A stretch of 60,112 nucleotides of DNA from Bernardetiaceae bacterium (lineage in GTDB: Bacteria > Bacteroidota > Bacteroidia > Cytophagales > Thermoflexibacteraceae): contig JANWVT010000017.1 of the NCBI GenBank assembly GCA_025056255.1, positions 1 to 60,112 on the forward strand. The letters are read 5' to 3'. This document shows positions 35,864-44,167 of this stretch, piece after piece. Below the pieces are notes generated by a model. That model searched no databases. It was not told where the DNA came from and saw only the letters and a list, made by a program, of their open reading frames with translations. Position 1 is the stretch's first letter; each line of letters starts with the position of its first letter. The position numbers and the translations under genes were made by a program.

Positions 35864-36632
35864 GTGTTGCATCAGCGTCTTCCTCGTGGCTTTGTTGGAT
35901 GTATTTCTCCGATTTATCAATTAGGCTTATGATTCGCGATGCGTACAGCATAAGGCGACAGTTGCCCAGTGGTCCTTGCCCGGGCACTACCCAACGCGCA
36001 TCAGAGAAGCGAAAATACAACTTTTCTAAGTTTATTGCCCACTCGGCAAGTGAACTGAGGGAGCTTCTGACAGGATAACGGGCAGTGGGCGAGCAAATAA
36101 AGTAGCCAGCATGCAACAGGCGGGCGTCTGGCACGAACATAGCAAGACCGCTGCAAGCAAAACCCTTTCCAAGCGGATGAAGCCCGATGTGGCGTTTGCC
36201 TATTTGCACAACAGTGTCGCGTTCAACAGGTAAGTTTACCCAAATATGATGTTGCCTAGCTAATTGCCACGCAGTAGGTAGGTCGGCAATCAGTTGAATA
36301 TTTTTACGCTGACAATAAGCAATTACTTCCAGCCTATCTACATTGTATTCGTTGATAATCAGATATTTGATTGGCTTTCCGCCTGCTTTTCTGATGTTTT
36401 TTTGCACCTGCTTGAACTGTTGAATGTTCCATGGCACACCGCTAAGCACGCCTGCGGATTGGGTTTGTACATATACCTGGTTGGCAGGAACATCTGCTAC
36501 GGGTAGCCATTGGAAACAAGTTGCCAAAGCAATATCGGGGGTAATATTTTTTAAAGCCACATCGTTTTTAACCCGCTCGCTTTTTTGGGCAGAAGCTACC
36601 TTAGTGAATAAAAACAGGCATATCGATAACAT
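35853..36632 (-). CDS. Exported subclass-B1-like metallo-beta-lactamase-fold protein lacking zinc ligands
   Basis: A 259-residue protein with signal peptide [16 protein letters not shown]. The order of elements follows secreted B1 enzymes such as IND/BlaB, but ligand positions are changed: the HxHxD motif reads E95-Y-N97-V-D99 (NEYNVDR), the H196 position is Phe158 (LGKGFACSG), the Cys221 position is Tyr177 (HAGYFICS), and the H263 position is Gln219 (VVPGQG). Only the Asp remains. This predicts a non-catalytic member that keeps the fold, with a binding or structural role. The frame opens at 36758, but 36632 begins the signal peptide and fits the upstream stop at 36643. It overlaps hslV. Confidence 0.72.
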   Translation of the reverse strand: MLSICLFLFTKVASAQKSERVKNDVALKNITPDIALATCFQWLPVADVPANQVYVQTQSAGVLSGVPWNIQQFKQVQKNIRKAGGKPIKYLIINEYNVDRLEVIAYCQRKNIQLIADLPTAWQLARQHHIWVNLPVERDTVVQIGKRHIGLHPLGKGFACSGLAMFVPDARLLHAGYFICSPTARYPVRSSLSSLAEWAINLEKLYFRFSDARWVVPGQGPLGNCRLMLYASRIISLIDKSEKYIQQSHEEDADATHDD

Positions 36633-36642
36633 CCAAAGGGGC

Positions 36643-37263
36643 TTACATCCAACAACACACCACCACCAACTCCCCAAAGGTTTCTTGATAAAAAAAAGGG
36701 CTTGCTGTATAGTTACTGGTTTGTAAAAACCCTCGTAGCCGATTATCATGCCACTCAATTTGGAGTTGTGTACGGAAGTCTAAGGAGCCAACTCTGTGCC
36801 ATTTATAAAGTGCTTCCTTAGCACACCACAAAGTAGTGAGTTTGTACAAATCGTTGCCGGCTTGTTGCAATTCGCTTGGTGAAAAAACGCGCGGAGCAAT
36901 TTTGCGAATGCGTTCTTGTGGCAACTCGATGTCGATGCCACAGGCAGCCGAGCAGTGAATCAGAGCAGCAGCAAATCCTCTTGTGTGCGAAAGTGATAGT
37001 TTTGCCTCACATGCTGCCCAGTAAGGACAACCATAGGAATCTTTTTGAATAGTACTTTTCGGTAGCCCTATATGTTGAGCAATACTTTGTGCTACTGCAC
37101 GTGCGGCTATTTTTTCTTTTTGTTTGTTGATAAAACGTTTGTTTATGCTCAGTAGCTCGTCGGCAGTATAAACATATGAAAGCAATTCGGAGATGGTTTC
37201 TGTAATTTCCCAAACTCCCCAAATTGCTTCCTTGCCAATATAGCCAAGTTTTACAAGTGGCAA
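36643..37263 (-). CDS. 4'-Phosphopantetheinyl transferase (Sfp/AcpT-type)
   Basis: A 206-residue enzyme that moves phosphopantetheine from CoA onto carrier proteins. Motifs: 'LSLSHTRGFAAALI' near residue 92, GIDIELPQERIRKIAPRVFS near 110 (the GxDxE Mg2+ motif) and WCAKEALYKWH near 147 (the WxxKEA motif). The frame starts at an ATG at 37263 with 'MPLVKLGYIGKEAIWGVWEI'. It begins 8 bp after the outer-membrane barrel gene ends and precedes the MBL-fold gene by 10 bp, in the leftward gene run. Confidence 0.92.
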   Translation of the reverse strand: MPLVKLGYIGKEAIWGVWEITETISELLSYVYTADELLSINKRFINKQKEKIAARAVAQSIAQHIGLPKSTIQKDSYGCPYWAACEAKLSLSHTRGFAAALIHCSAACGIDIELPQERIRKIAPRVFSPSELQQAGNDLYKLTTLWCAKEALYKWHRVGSLDFRTQLQIEWHDNRLRGFLQTSNYTASPFFYQETFGELVVVCCWM

Positions 37264-37271
37264 ATTATTGC

Positions 37272-37853
37272 TTAGTTTAAAGCTACGCTAAAACCTATGT
37301 TGATACTAAACACGCGGTTGAATACGTTTCCACTGGCTTTGGTAACATCGGCAAGACCGAAACCATAGCGGGCATCAAGGTAGAGCCATTGTCCGTCGCC
37401 GACACGGTAGTGTAAGCCGCCTCCTACATTAGCACCAAAGTCGGTGTCGTTGTAGAGGGTTTTAGCATTCACTTTTGTATTGCCTATTTCCAAATCAGAA
37501 TTCATCAGGAAGCCCATGTAAGGACCTACCATTAGTTTAGGACGCAAGTCGCCTTTTCCAAAGAAGAAAGAAAAGTGTAGTGGAATTTCTAAGTAATTGA
37601 TATTGAGCTTACTATTGGCGGTTTTGGCGCCTTTTTGGGCATAGTTGATTTCAGCTGTGATGCCAAAGGTTTCTTTAATGCTGTACGTACCAAAAGCTCC
37701 AAAATTGATACCTGTTCGGCTGTCGGTATTTACGTTGTCGCCTGCAAAATTGGAAAAGTTCAATCCTCCTTTTAACCCAACCGAAACGGTACTTTGAGCA
37801 TAACACCAAGCAGTGCAAAGACTCAGTGAAAGTAACAGGATAATTTTTTTCAT
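37272..37853 (-). CDS. Outer-membrane beta-barrel protein (PorT-like)
   Basis: A 193-residue protein. Signal peptide MKKIILLLSLSLCTAWCYAQ, then 'STVSVGLKGGLNFSNFAGD', the typical first strand of PorT-family beta-barrels in Bacteroidota, and alternating hydrophobic/aromatic strands to a C-terminal aromatic-ending strand (FSINIGFSVALN). Members sit in the outer membrane; PorT itself helps type IX secretion, but most paralogues have no known role. It lies between HNH and the phosphopantetheinyl transferase gene. Confidence 0.88.
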   Translation of the reverse strand: MKKIILLLSLSLCTAWCYAQSTVSVGLKGGLNFSNFAGDNVNTDSRTGINFGAFGTYSIKETFGITAEINYAQKGAKTANSKLNINYLEIPLHFSFFFGKGDLRPKLMVGPYMGFLMNSDLEIGNTKVNAKTLYNDTDFGANVGGGLHYRVGDGQWLYLDARYGFGLADVTKASGNVFNRVFSINIGFSVALN

Positions 37854-37894
37854 TGGTTTAAGCGTTTAAGTTGATAAGGTTGATAGTTGCAAAT

Positions 37895-38407
37895 TTACAT
37901 ATCGGCATAGTTTTGTACTAAATAGGGCTTCCAACTCTCGTCGCCAATGCCGGAGAAGTCGCGTAAAAAAACAACATAAGAGGGTCTGAAAGGAGCGTAA
38001 GGCAGTGGCATATTAGCTTCTTCGGGGGTATAGTCTCCTTTTTTAGCGTTACACTTTTTACAAGCCGTAACTAAGTTAGTCCAAGTGGTTTTGCCTCCTC
38101 GCGAACGCGGAATAACGTGGTCTAAGGTTAAATCTTCGCGCGAGCCGCAATAAAGGCAGCGCCCTCCATCTCGTTTAAAAATGTTGTGGCGGTTGAGCAT
38201 CACATTTTTAAACGGAACACTTACGTAGCGATATAAGCGAATAACAGAGGGGACTTCGTAAGCGCGTGTAACAGTACGCAAATAGGAATTTTCGACTTTG
38301 TTGACAATTTCGGCTTTTTCCGAAAAAATCAAGATGAAAGCTTTGTATACACTGCAAACGGTCAGCGCTCGGTAGTCTGCATTCAGTACAAGAACTTTTC
38401 TACCCAT
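37895..38407 (-). CDS. HNH endonuclease family protein
   Basis: A 170-residue protein. The HNH domain is in the second half: CLYCGSREDLTLDHVIPRSRGGKTTWTNLVTACKKCNAKKG near residues 85-128, with two CxxC zinc pairs, the catalytic His in DHV and the Asn in TNLV. The N-terminal ~70 residues (MGRKVLVLNADYRALTVCSVYKAFILI) form the conserved non-catalytic part seen in Cytophagales and cyanobacterial relatives. Target unknown; often a stand-alone chromosomal gene, here not beside any restriction or phage gene. Confidence 0.92.
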   Translation of the reverse strand: MGRKVLVLNADYRALTVCSVYKAFILIFSEKAEIVNKVENSYLRTVTRAYEVPSVIRLYRYVSVPFKNVMLNRHNIFKRDGGRCLYCGSREDLTLDHVIPRSRGGKTTWTNLVTACKKCNAKKGDYTPEEANMPLPYAPFRPSYVVFLRDFSGIGDESWKPYLVQNYADM

Positions 38408-38491
38408 ATAGAAAGCAGATAATCAGCTGATTTTCAGTTTTTGCGTAAGTTACTACACGCAATTTGAAAACACAACCCCCCTGCTACACAT

Positions 38492-38812
38492 CTAATATTC
38501 TACTGGGAAACCAGCAGCAGCCAGTTCTGCAAAACCACCGGCATTGTATGCCTTTTCAAACCCTGCTTCAAGCATCATTTGGGCTGCTTTTCCGCTGCGA
38601 TTACCAGAGGCACAATACAAATAATAGGTTTTTGACTTGTCGTAACTTGCAAACTCGGCGGCAAACTGTCCACCTAAAAAATCTACATTAGAAGCTCCTT
38701 GTACATGTCCAGCTTGGTACTCGGCAGGTGTGCGAACGTCTAACAGAATGCCCGGGTCTTGCTCGCGTTTGGCTTTGAGTTCTTCAGGAGTAAGTCTGAT
38801 AACTGTTGTCAT
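38492..38812 (-). CDS. Rhodanese-domain protein
   Basis: A 106-residue single rhodanese domain, cytosolic. Motifs: 'GILLDVRTPAEYQAGHVQGASNVDF' near residues 22-46 and the active-site loop YLYCASGNRSGKAAQ near 72-86, with the catalytic Cys followed by A-S-G-N-R. Such small proteins pass sulfane sulfur between carriers. It ends at 38492 and begins 22 bp from the floA stop, so may share the floA transcript. Confidence 0.93.
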   Translation of the reverse strand: MTTVIRLTPEELKAKREQDPGILLDVRTPAEYQAGHVQGASNVDFLGGQFAAEFASYDKSKTYYLYCASGNRSGKAAQMMLEAGFEKAYNAGGFAELAAAGFPVEY

Positions 38813-38834
38813 GTGTTACTGGATTTATGAAGAA

Positions 38835-39827
38835 TTATTTAGGAATTTCAGGTTTTTTTTGCCCTGTTGGGTTGGCAATAGCTTCTCGCATTTCGGTATC
38901 GGCTTGTAGGTTTTGCAGTCTGTAATAATCCAGAATGCCTAACCTACCGCTGCGCAAGGCTTCTGCCATTGCCAAAGGCACTTCTGCTTCTGCTTCAATT
39001 ACTTTTGCTCGCGCCGCTTGCGACTTGGCTTTCATTTCTTGTTCTACGGCAACAGCCATGGCGCGGCGTTCTTCAGCCTTGGCTTCGGCAACTTTCAAGT
39101 CGGCACTTGCTTGGTCTATTTGCAGTTTTGCTCCTACATTCTCTCCTACATCAATATCGGCAATATCAATAGAAAGGATTTCAAAAGCCGTACCCGAGTC
39201 TAAACCCTTGGAAAGAACCAACTTGGAGATTTTATCGGGATTTTCCAACACATCTTTATGCGACTGCGAAGAACCAATAGAGGTAACAATGCCTTCACCT
39301 ACACGTGCTAAAATAGTTTCTTCACCTGCTCCGCCCACAAGTTGTTCTATGTTTGCGCGCACTGTAACGCGTGCTTTGGCAATTAGCTGTATGCCGTCTT
39401 GAGCTACGGCGGCTACGGGCGGGGTATTAATTACTTTGGGATTTACAGACATCTGCACAGCATCAAACACATTGCGACCCGCCAAGTCAATGGCAGCAGC
39501 TTGTTTAAAGCTAAGTTTGATATTGGCTTTGTCGGCCGAAATCAATGCTTTAATAACAGAAGGCACATGCCCGCCTGCCAAATAGTGGGTTTCCAAATCG
39601 CTAGAAGTTAGGTTCAACCCTGCTTTGGTAGATGTTATAAGCGACTCTACAATAATGCGCGGCGGCACTTTGCGGATTCGCATAAAAACCAAATCTAACA
39701 GCCCTACACGCACCCCAGAAAAAATAGCTGTAATCCAAAGATTAATTGGTACAAAATAGGTTAGCACAGCAACGCCTATGATGACAAGCGCCAGAATAAT
39801 AGCTAATGAAATTAAGTCGAATCCCAT
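38835..39827 (-). CDS. floA: Flotillin-like protein FloA (SPFH family)
   Basis: A 330-residue protein. An N-terminal membrane hairpin (residues 5-28 and about 30-48) is followed by the SPFH/band 7 domain (for example '[25 protein letters not shown]') and an Ala/Glu-rich coiled-coil region ([22 protein letters not shown] near residue 245 onwards). This matches FloA/UPF0365, which organises membrane microdomains. NfeD-type partners often accompany flotillins; none is visible here. Confidence 0.93.
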   Translation of the reverse strand: MGFDLISLAIILALVIIGVAVLTYFVPINLWITAIFSGVRVGLLDLVFMRIRKVPPRIIVESLITSTKAGLNLTSSDLETHYLAGGHVPSVIKALISADKANIKLSFKQAAAIDLAGRNVFDAVQMSVNPKVINTPPVAAVAQDGIQLIAKARVTVRANIEQLVGGAGEETILARVGEGIVTSIGSSQSHKDVLENPDKISKLVLSKGLDSGTAFEILSIDIADIDVGENVGAKLQIDQASADLKVAEAKAEERRAMAVAVEQEMKAKSQAARAKVIEAEAEVPLAMAEALRSGRLGILDYYRLQNLQADTEMREAIANPTGQKKPEIPK

Positions 39828-39926
39828 GGTGAGTTTTTAGTTTGTTTGGTGCTATGTTACAACTTTTTGCGGCATTATTCAAACCATTTTGGTATTAAAG
39901 TTACTTTTTGCTGAGGAAGTGGCTCA

Positions 39927-40616
39927 CTAAGGTGTGAACAAGCGGGTTGCAAAAGCATAATGTCGGCGCCAGTAAGCAGAATTGGCAAAATCGGTAATCA
40001 CTACACCTTTGCTGGTTGTGGCATGAATGATAAGATTGTTTCCTAAGTAAATGCCTACATGCGTAATCAAATCGGTAGTTGGGTAGGTATTAGTAAAGAA
40101 TATCAAATCGCCGCGCTGCAAATCAGACAAGTGAGGTATAATTCTCCCCAAATAGGCTTGTGCTTGCGAACCATACGGAAAGCGACTAATGCCTGCTTGC
40201 CTACATGCAGCAGCTACCAACCCTGAGCAATCAATACCTGTTCGGTCGGTACCACCAAAACGGTGAGGTACGCCTATATAGGTTTGGGCAATATCAATTA
40301 TTTTTTCCACAGATACTGTGTCCAGATCTATGGTCTTGCCCAATCGGTTGTTTTTAAAAATCTCGGCTTTGGCCTTAGCGTCGGGAAATTGGGCACAAAT
40401 AAGAGCCAGTACGGTATCTAAGTAAAAGTTATTGGAAAGAGTAGCACTTGCATCGGATGAGCTACCTGCTCCTGTTACAGCGGAAGAGTTGGTTTTGACA
40501 AGCGTTTTTTGAGAGGATACCTGCCTTGTTTTTGGATAGGGCTGGCAGGCTATGGCTATCAGCACAGCTACCACTACAAGCAGCAAAGAGCCCCTCAAAG
40601 CGGTCAAGTTGTTCAT
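39927..40616 (-). CDS. NlpC/P60 family lipoprotein, probable cell-wall endopeptidase
   Basis: A 229-residue lipoprotein. Signal sequence with a lipobox-like IAIAC (Cys at about 24) followed by a Ser/Thr-rich linker. The catalytic NlpC/P60 domain has Cys in RTGIDCSGLVAAACRQ (near 136), His in TDLITHVGIYLGNN (near 193) and a third polar position near 'LIIHATTSKGV'. Such enzymes cleave peptide stems of murein, as D,L-endopeptidases. The ATG at 40616 gives the lipoprotein leader; an upstream ATG at 40628 adds four residues. Confidence 0.9.
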   Translation of the reverse strand: MNNLTALRGSLLLVVVAVLIAIACQPYPKTRQVSSQKTLVKTNSSAVTGAGSSSDASATLSNNFYLDTVLALICAQFPDAKAKAEIFKNNRLGKTIDLDTVSVEKIIDIAQTYIGVPHRFGGTDRTGIDCSGLVAAACRQAGISRFPYGSQAQAYLGRIIPHLSDLQRGDLIFFTNTYPTTDLITHVGIYLGNNLIIHATTSKGVVITDFANSAYWRRHYAFATRLFTP

Positions 40617-40665
40617 GGACAAAACCAAGACGCACTCATGAATAAAAGACCATCAAATAGGAGTC

Positions 40666-41817
40666 TTATTTTTCTGAAAAGAAAATAAGAAAAAACGGAA
40701 TAGCAAAAAATGTTAACAACAGATACATAAAACCAGCAAGGCGGTAGCGCATAGCAAGTTTTCCCAACATTTGAGCCAACACAACTGGCAACTCTTTTAT
40801 TATAGGCATAGAGAAAAAGATGCATACACCAATGGCATTGAACAACATATGAGCAAAGGCAATACTAAGTGAAATGTCTAAATTGCTCAATGCAGCAAAC
40901 AAAGCAGTAAAAGTAGTACCCACATTTGCACCCATGATGAAGGGAAAAACCTGTCGGAGTGAGGCTTTTTTATTAGCCACTAACGGAACAGTAAAAGAAG
41001 TTGTTAGCGAACTGGACTGCAACAAGGCAGTAGAAAAAATGCCCCAAAAAAGTGCTTTGTAGCGCGTTCCAAAAACAATGTGCTCCATGTTTTTGCCCAC
41101 GTTGTACATAAACAAGTTTTTCAGCACTAGTACAAGCCAGTAGATAGCTGCAAACAAGAGCAAAACAGCTACTACAGCTAATGGCAGCGAGTATTCTTGC
41201 CAATATTTGGCGATTTGTTCTGCCCAGTAGTAAATCCCCCATTGGCTTGTATTTTGCCTAGATAGTTTGTTTTCAATAACAAAAAAGCTAGCTACCCATA
41301 AGCATAAGCGGCTCAAAAAATGAGTGGAATATTCTAAAGGCAGCAAAATAACTGCTGTTAAAATATTGAAAAATCCATTGACAGTGGCTGCCGAAAGTGC
41401 GCGCTGAAACTCTTTTCTGCGCATGATATGATTAAAAGCTACTACTGTAGCAGTAACTGTGGTGCCAATATTGGCTCCAATAATAACAGGAATAGCATGT
41501 TCCAGACCAATAGCGCCTGAAGCCACTACCGCTACTGTCATAGAAGTAATGGAAGAACTACTCTGGATAATAGCTGTTGCCAACAAGCCAATAAAAAGCC
41601 CGATGAAAGGATTGCTCGTAGCACGTAAAATGCTATCTATCAACTCCTTGCTAAGCATCCTACAAGCTGTGCTAAGTAGCTCGAGCGAAAAAAGAAATAA
41701 CAATATAGGACCAACCAGCCAAAAAATTTTCCAAAAAGAGGTCTTGTAAATTTTATTAATGATAACATGCAACAAACCATTGCGCTGGGGGGCACCAGTA
41801 GGGGCTGTAATGGGCAT
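40666..41817 (-). CDS. Na/Pi cotransporter family protein
   Basis: A 383-residue membrane protein with two inverted repeats carrying the QSSS motif of the NptA/YjbB type: 'LATAIIQSSSSITSMTVAVVASGAIGLEHAIPVIIGANIGTT' near residues 60-102 and 'STALLQSSSLTTSFTVPLV...IMGANVGTT' near 260-300. Probably a Na+-dependent phosphate carrier (import or export). No PhoU-like domain is attached. It is first in a long leftward run with little space between genes. Confidence 0.92.
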   Translation of the reverse strand: MPITAPTGAPQRNGLLHVIINKIYKTSFWKIFWLVGPILLFLFSLELLSTACRMLSKELIDSILRATSNPFIGLFIGLLATAIIQSSSSITSMTVAVVASGAIGLEHAIPVIIGANIGTTVTATVVAFNHIMRRKEFQRALSAATVNGFFNILTAVILLPLEYSTHFLSRLCLWVASFFVIENKLSRQNTSQWGIYYWAEQIAKYWQEYSLPLAVVAVLLLFAAIYWLVLVLKNLFMYNVGKNMEHIVFGTRYKALFWGIFSTALLQSSSLTTSFTVPLVANKKASLRQVFPFIMGANVGTTFTALFAALSNLDISLSIAFAHMLFNAIGVCIFFSMPIIKELPVVLAQMLGKLAMRYRLAGFMYLLLTFFAIPFFLIFFSEK

Positions 41818-41944
41818 TTGGAGTATTCGGCTTATCTTTGTCGGCGTATTTTCTTTGTTAAAAGTTTTAATTTACAAAAATACGCCTGCAACTTGTTTCC
41901 AATAAGCAAAGTAGGATTAATTTATTGTTAAACCCTCCGCTGTT

Positions 41945-42643
41945 GTGTTATACCTGATTCCGCTTCCATTAGCTGACCATGCAGAAGTGCATCAATATCT
42001 GATGCCACAAGTGCAACAAATAGTTGCTCATACCAATTATTATTTGGTAGAAAACATCCGCACTGCCCGAAGATTTATTGCCTCGTTAAAAACAGGACGC
42101 AACATAGATGCGTTGCAATTTTATACCTTAGACAAGCATGTGAGTTGGCAGCAAGTTGTTCAATATTTTTCGGAAATTCCCCCTGATGCTGCCGTAGGGC
42201 TGATGTCAGAGGCAGGCTGTCCCTGCATTGCAGACCCGGGGCACTTAGCCGTGCAATATGCACATCGTACAGGTAGGAAGGTCGTACCGTTAGTAGGTGC
42301 CTCTGCTGTATTATTGGCATTAATGGCTTCGGGATTCAGCGGACAGTCATTTGCCTTTCATGGTTATTTGCCCATACAAAAACAAGAGCGCATACAAGCG
42401 CTCAAACGTTTAGAAAAAGATGCTTTGCGCGGGCAAACCCAAATTTTTATGGAAACACCCTACCGCAATGATGCCCTACTAACCGACTTATTAGCTTGCT
42501 TAAAGCCTTCCACTCACTTGTGCATTGCTGCCAATCTGACCGCTCCTGATGCATTTATTAAAATGCAGACTATAGCCAACTGGCAAAAAGAAAAGCCCCT
42601 GCTTGGTAAAGTACCCGCTGTTTTTCTATTGGGTAGCTTGTAG
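41945..42643 (+). CDS. RsmI-like SAM-dependent methyltransferase (tetrapyrrole methylase fold)
   Basis: A 232-residue protein. Starts with a GTG (MLYLIPLPLAD), then 'VGLMSEAGCPCIADPGHLAVQYAHRTGRKVVPLVGASAVLLALMASGFSGQSFAFHGYLP' near residues 82-140: the family G-x-ADPGxxLV-type and P-L-x-G-x-S-A motifs. It resembles RsmI (16S rRNA C1402 2'-O-methyltransferase) but is shorter, has ADPGHLAV, and the usual RsmI C-terminal part is reduced, so it may be a second, diverged family member common in Bacteroidota. Substrate uncertain. Confidence 0.85.
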   Translation: MLYLIPLPLADHAEVHQYLMPQVQQIVAHTNYYLVENIRTARRFIASLKTGRNIDALQFYTLDKHVSWQQVVQYFSEIPPDAAVGLMSEAGCPCIADPGHLAVQYAHRTGRKVVPLVGASAVLLALMASGFSGQSFAFHGYLPIQKQERIQALKRLEKDALRGQTQIFMETPYRNDALLTDLLACLKPSTHLCIAANLTAPDAFIKMQTIANWQKEKPLLGKVPAVFLLGSL

Positions 42644-42653
42644 AGCAATACTT

Positions 42654-43349
42654 TCAAGAAATTACCCGATGTGCATGGAAGTCGTAGGGTTTCTCATTGC
42701 TTATCATAGGAGGCAGGTGAATAAAGTGTTCAGTGTTGTTAGCCACTTTCAAATGAAACTTGTTGCCGTCGTAATGCAGCACATACAGGCACAAGTTAGT
42801 ATGTTCGTAGTTGTCCATATCTTTGAGCGGTGTTTCTAACAACAGGCTTAGCATAATTCGTAGTGCTCTGCCATGCATGCAAATTAGTACGCGGCGTTCC
42901 TCTGGTCGCCCCATGATGTAGTTGATGGCAACCTGCTGCCGCGCTGCTACTTCCAACGGACTTTCACCTCCGGGAACTTTTACGGTTAAGTCGCCATTGC
43001 GCCAAGCCTTGAGCATATCAAAATATTGCAAGTCATCTTCATTGCTCAATACCTTGCCTTCTTTATGTCCCCAACTAATTTCGTTTAGCCCGGGGAGCAC
43101 CTGCATAGGTATGCCTTTGACAAAAAACGGTTCTACACTCTGCCAAGTTCTGCGAAGTGCCGACACATAAATTTTGTCAAATTCAAGATGTCGATAGTGC
43201 TCAAAAAATGCCTGTGCTTGTCTTTTGCCAGTATCGTTCAGGCTAGAGTCGATACCGCTACCCTGAACAAAACCGCGCTTGTTGAATTCGGTTTCGCCAT
43301 GTCGAATAATGTAAAGTTCTTTTTGCATCGAGGGTAGAAATGTTTTCAT
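42654..43349 (-). CDS. Histidine phosphatase family protein
   Basis: A 231-residue protein (224 if the second ATG at 43328 is used). Catalytic RHG motif YIIRHGETEFNKRGFVQG near residues 12-30, with second-half catalytic His in CMHGRALRIMLSL near 157 and Glu in 'EISWGHKEG' near 89. It belongs to the dPGM/alpha-ribazole phosphatase-like branch; the physiological substrate cannot be told from sequence. Converges with the methyltransferase gene. Confidence 0.92.
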   Translation of the reverse strand: MKTFLPSMQKELYIIRHGETEFNKRGFVQGSGIDSSLNDTGKRQAQAFFEHYRHLEFDKIYVSALRRTWQSVEPFFVKGIPMQVLPGLNEISWGHKEGKVLSNEDDLQYFDMLKAWRNGDLTVKVPGGESPLEVAARQQVAINYIMGRPEERRVLICMHGRALRIMLSLLLETPLKDMDNYEHTNLCLYVLHYDGNKFHLKVANNTEHFIHLPPMISNEKPYDFHAHRVIS

Positions 43350-43483
43350 CCAGTAAAATCAATCAGGTGTTAAGTTAAAGTTGTTTTGCATGTTAACCTG
43401 CAAAGGGTTTATTTTGTTAGCCCTGCAAAAAATTGTGCAAAATTATACAACCTTTTGTATCACAAGTATTAAGCCATTATTAT

Positions 43484-43909
43484 ATGACGAAATTTGTCAA
43501 ACAGGTAACCATTGAGACTATGAATGCGCAGCCCCGTTCCGATATGACTACTCATTTGGGGATTGAGTTCATAGAAGTGGGAGAAAACTATTTAGTAGCT
43601 CGTATGCCAGTAGATGAACGCACTCGTCAGCCCATGGGCTTGCTTCATGGCGGCGCCTCAGTTGTCCTTGCCGAAACACTAGGCAGCATGGCAGGCTACT
43701 TAATGTTGCCAGAAGGAAAAGTTTGCGTAGGGTTGGAAATCAATGCCAACCATATTCGCAGTGTTCGAGAAGGGTATGTGTATGGAAAAGCTACTCCTTT
43801 GCATATTGGAAAAAACACCCATGTGTGGGATATTAAAATCCATGACCAGCAAAATCGGCTGGTATGTATAAGCCGTCTTACACTCGCTGTGATTCAAGCA
43901 GAAGATTAG
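43484..43909 (+). CDS. Hotdog-fold thioesterase (PaaI/MenI-like)
   Basis: A 141-residue protein. The sequence 'LGIEFIEVGENYLVARMPVDERTRQPMGLLHGGASVVLAETLGSMAG' near residues 24-70 carries the hotdog motif HGGxxxxLxE with catalytic Glu. Homologues hydrolyse acyl-CoA (for example DHNA-CoA in menaquinone synthesis, or phenylacetyl-CoA). Start chosen at ATG 43484, which fits the family N-terminus, rather than the upstream start at 43433. Confidence 0.9.
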   Translation: MTKFVKQVTIETMNAQPRSDMTTHLGIEFIEVGENYLVARMPVDERTRQPMGLLHGGASVVLAETLGSMAGYLMLPEGKVCVGLEINANHIRSVREGYVYGKATPLHIGKNTHVWDIKIHDQQNRLVCISRLTLAVIQAED

Positions 43910-44003
43910 TTGCACCAAGCCAAACTCTTGTACAAATGGTGTAGCCTTTTACTTGCAGTTTATCTTGGAGGCTTGCAAAAACCCAATAGGTTACTCGCTG
44001 CCT

Positions 44004-44025
44004 TTGTTCGTGTCTTTACGAACAA
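44004..44025. repeat. Hairpin repeat, family member (loop TCTT)
   Basis: TTGTTCGTG, loop TCTT, TACGAACAA: a 9-bp stem with one tip mispair. Same stem sequence as elements at 49950 and 50097. It is in the gap between the thioesterase and recG; the rest of 43910-44167 shows no other feature. Confidence 0.6.
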
Positions 44026-44167
44026 TTGCTTGTTGAGTGTGAGCATACATGTGCAAGGGTAAAAAAACGAATAGTTTGAAAGGCGCACAATACTTGTGTC
44101 GGTTGGTACTTACTTAGGTGCTTTCACCTGTAAGCAACTGACTATTTAGCGAATAATATGCATCAGA

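Noticed and set aside
38965-39402. Plus-strand frames inside floA.
   Set aside because: Shadows of the Ala/Glu-rich coiled-coil coding region.
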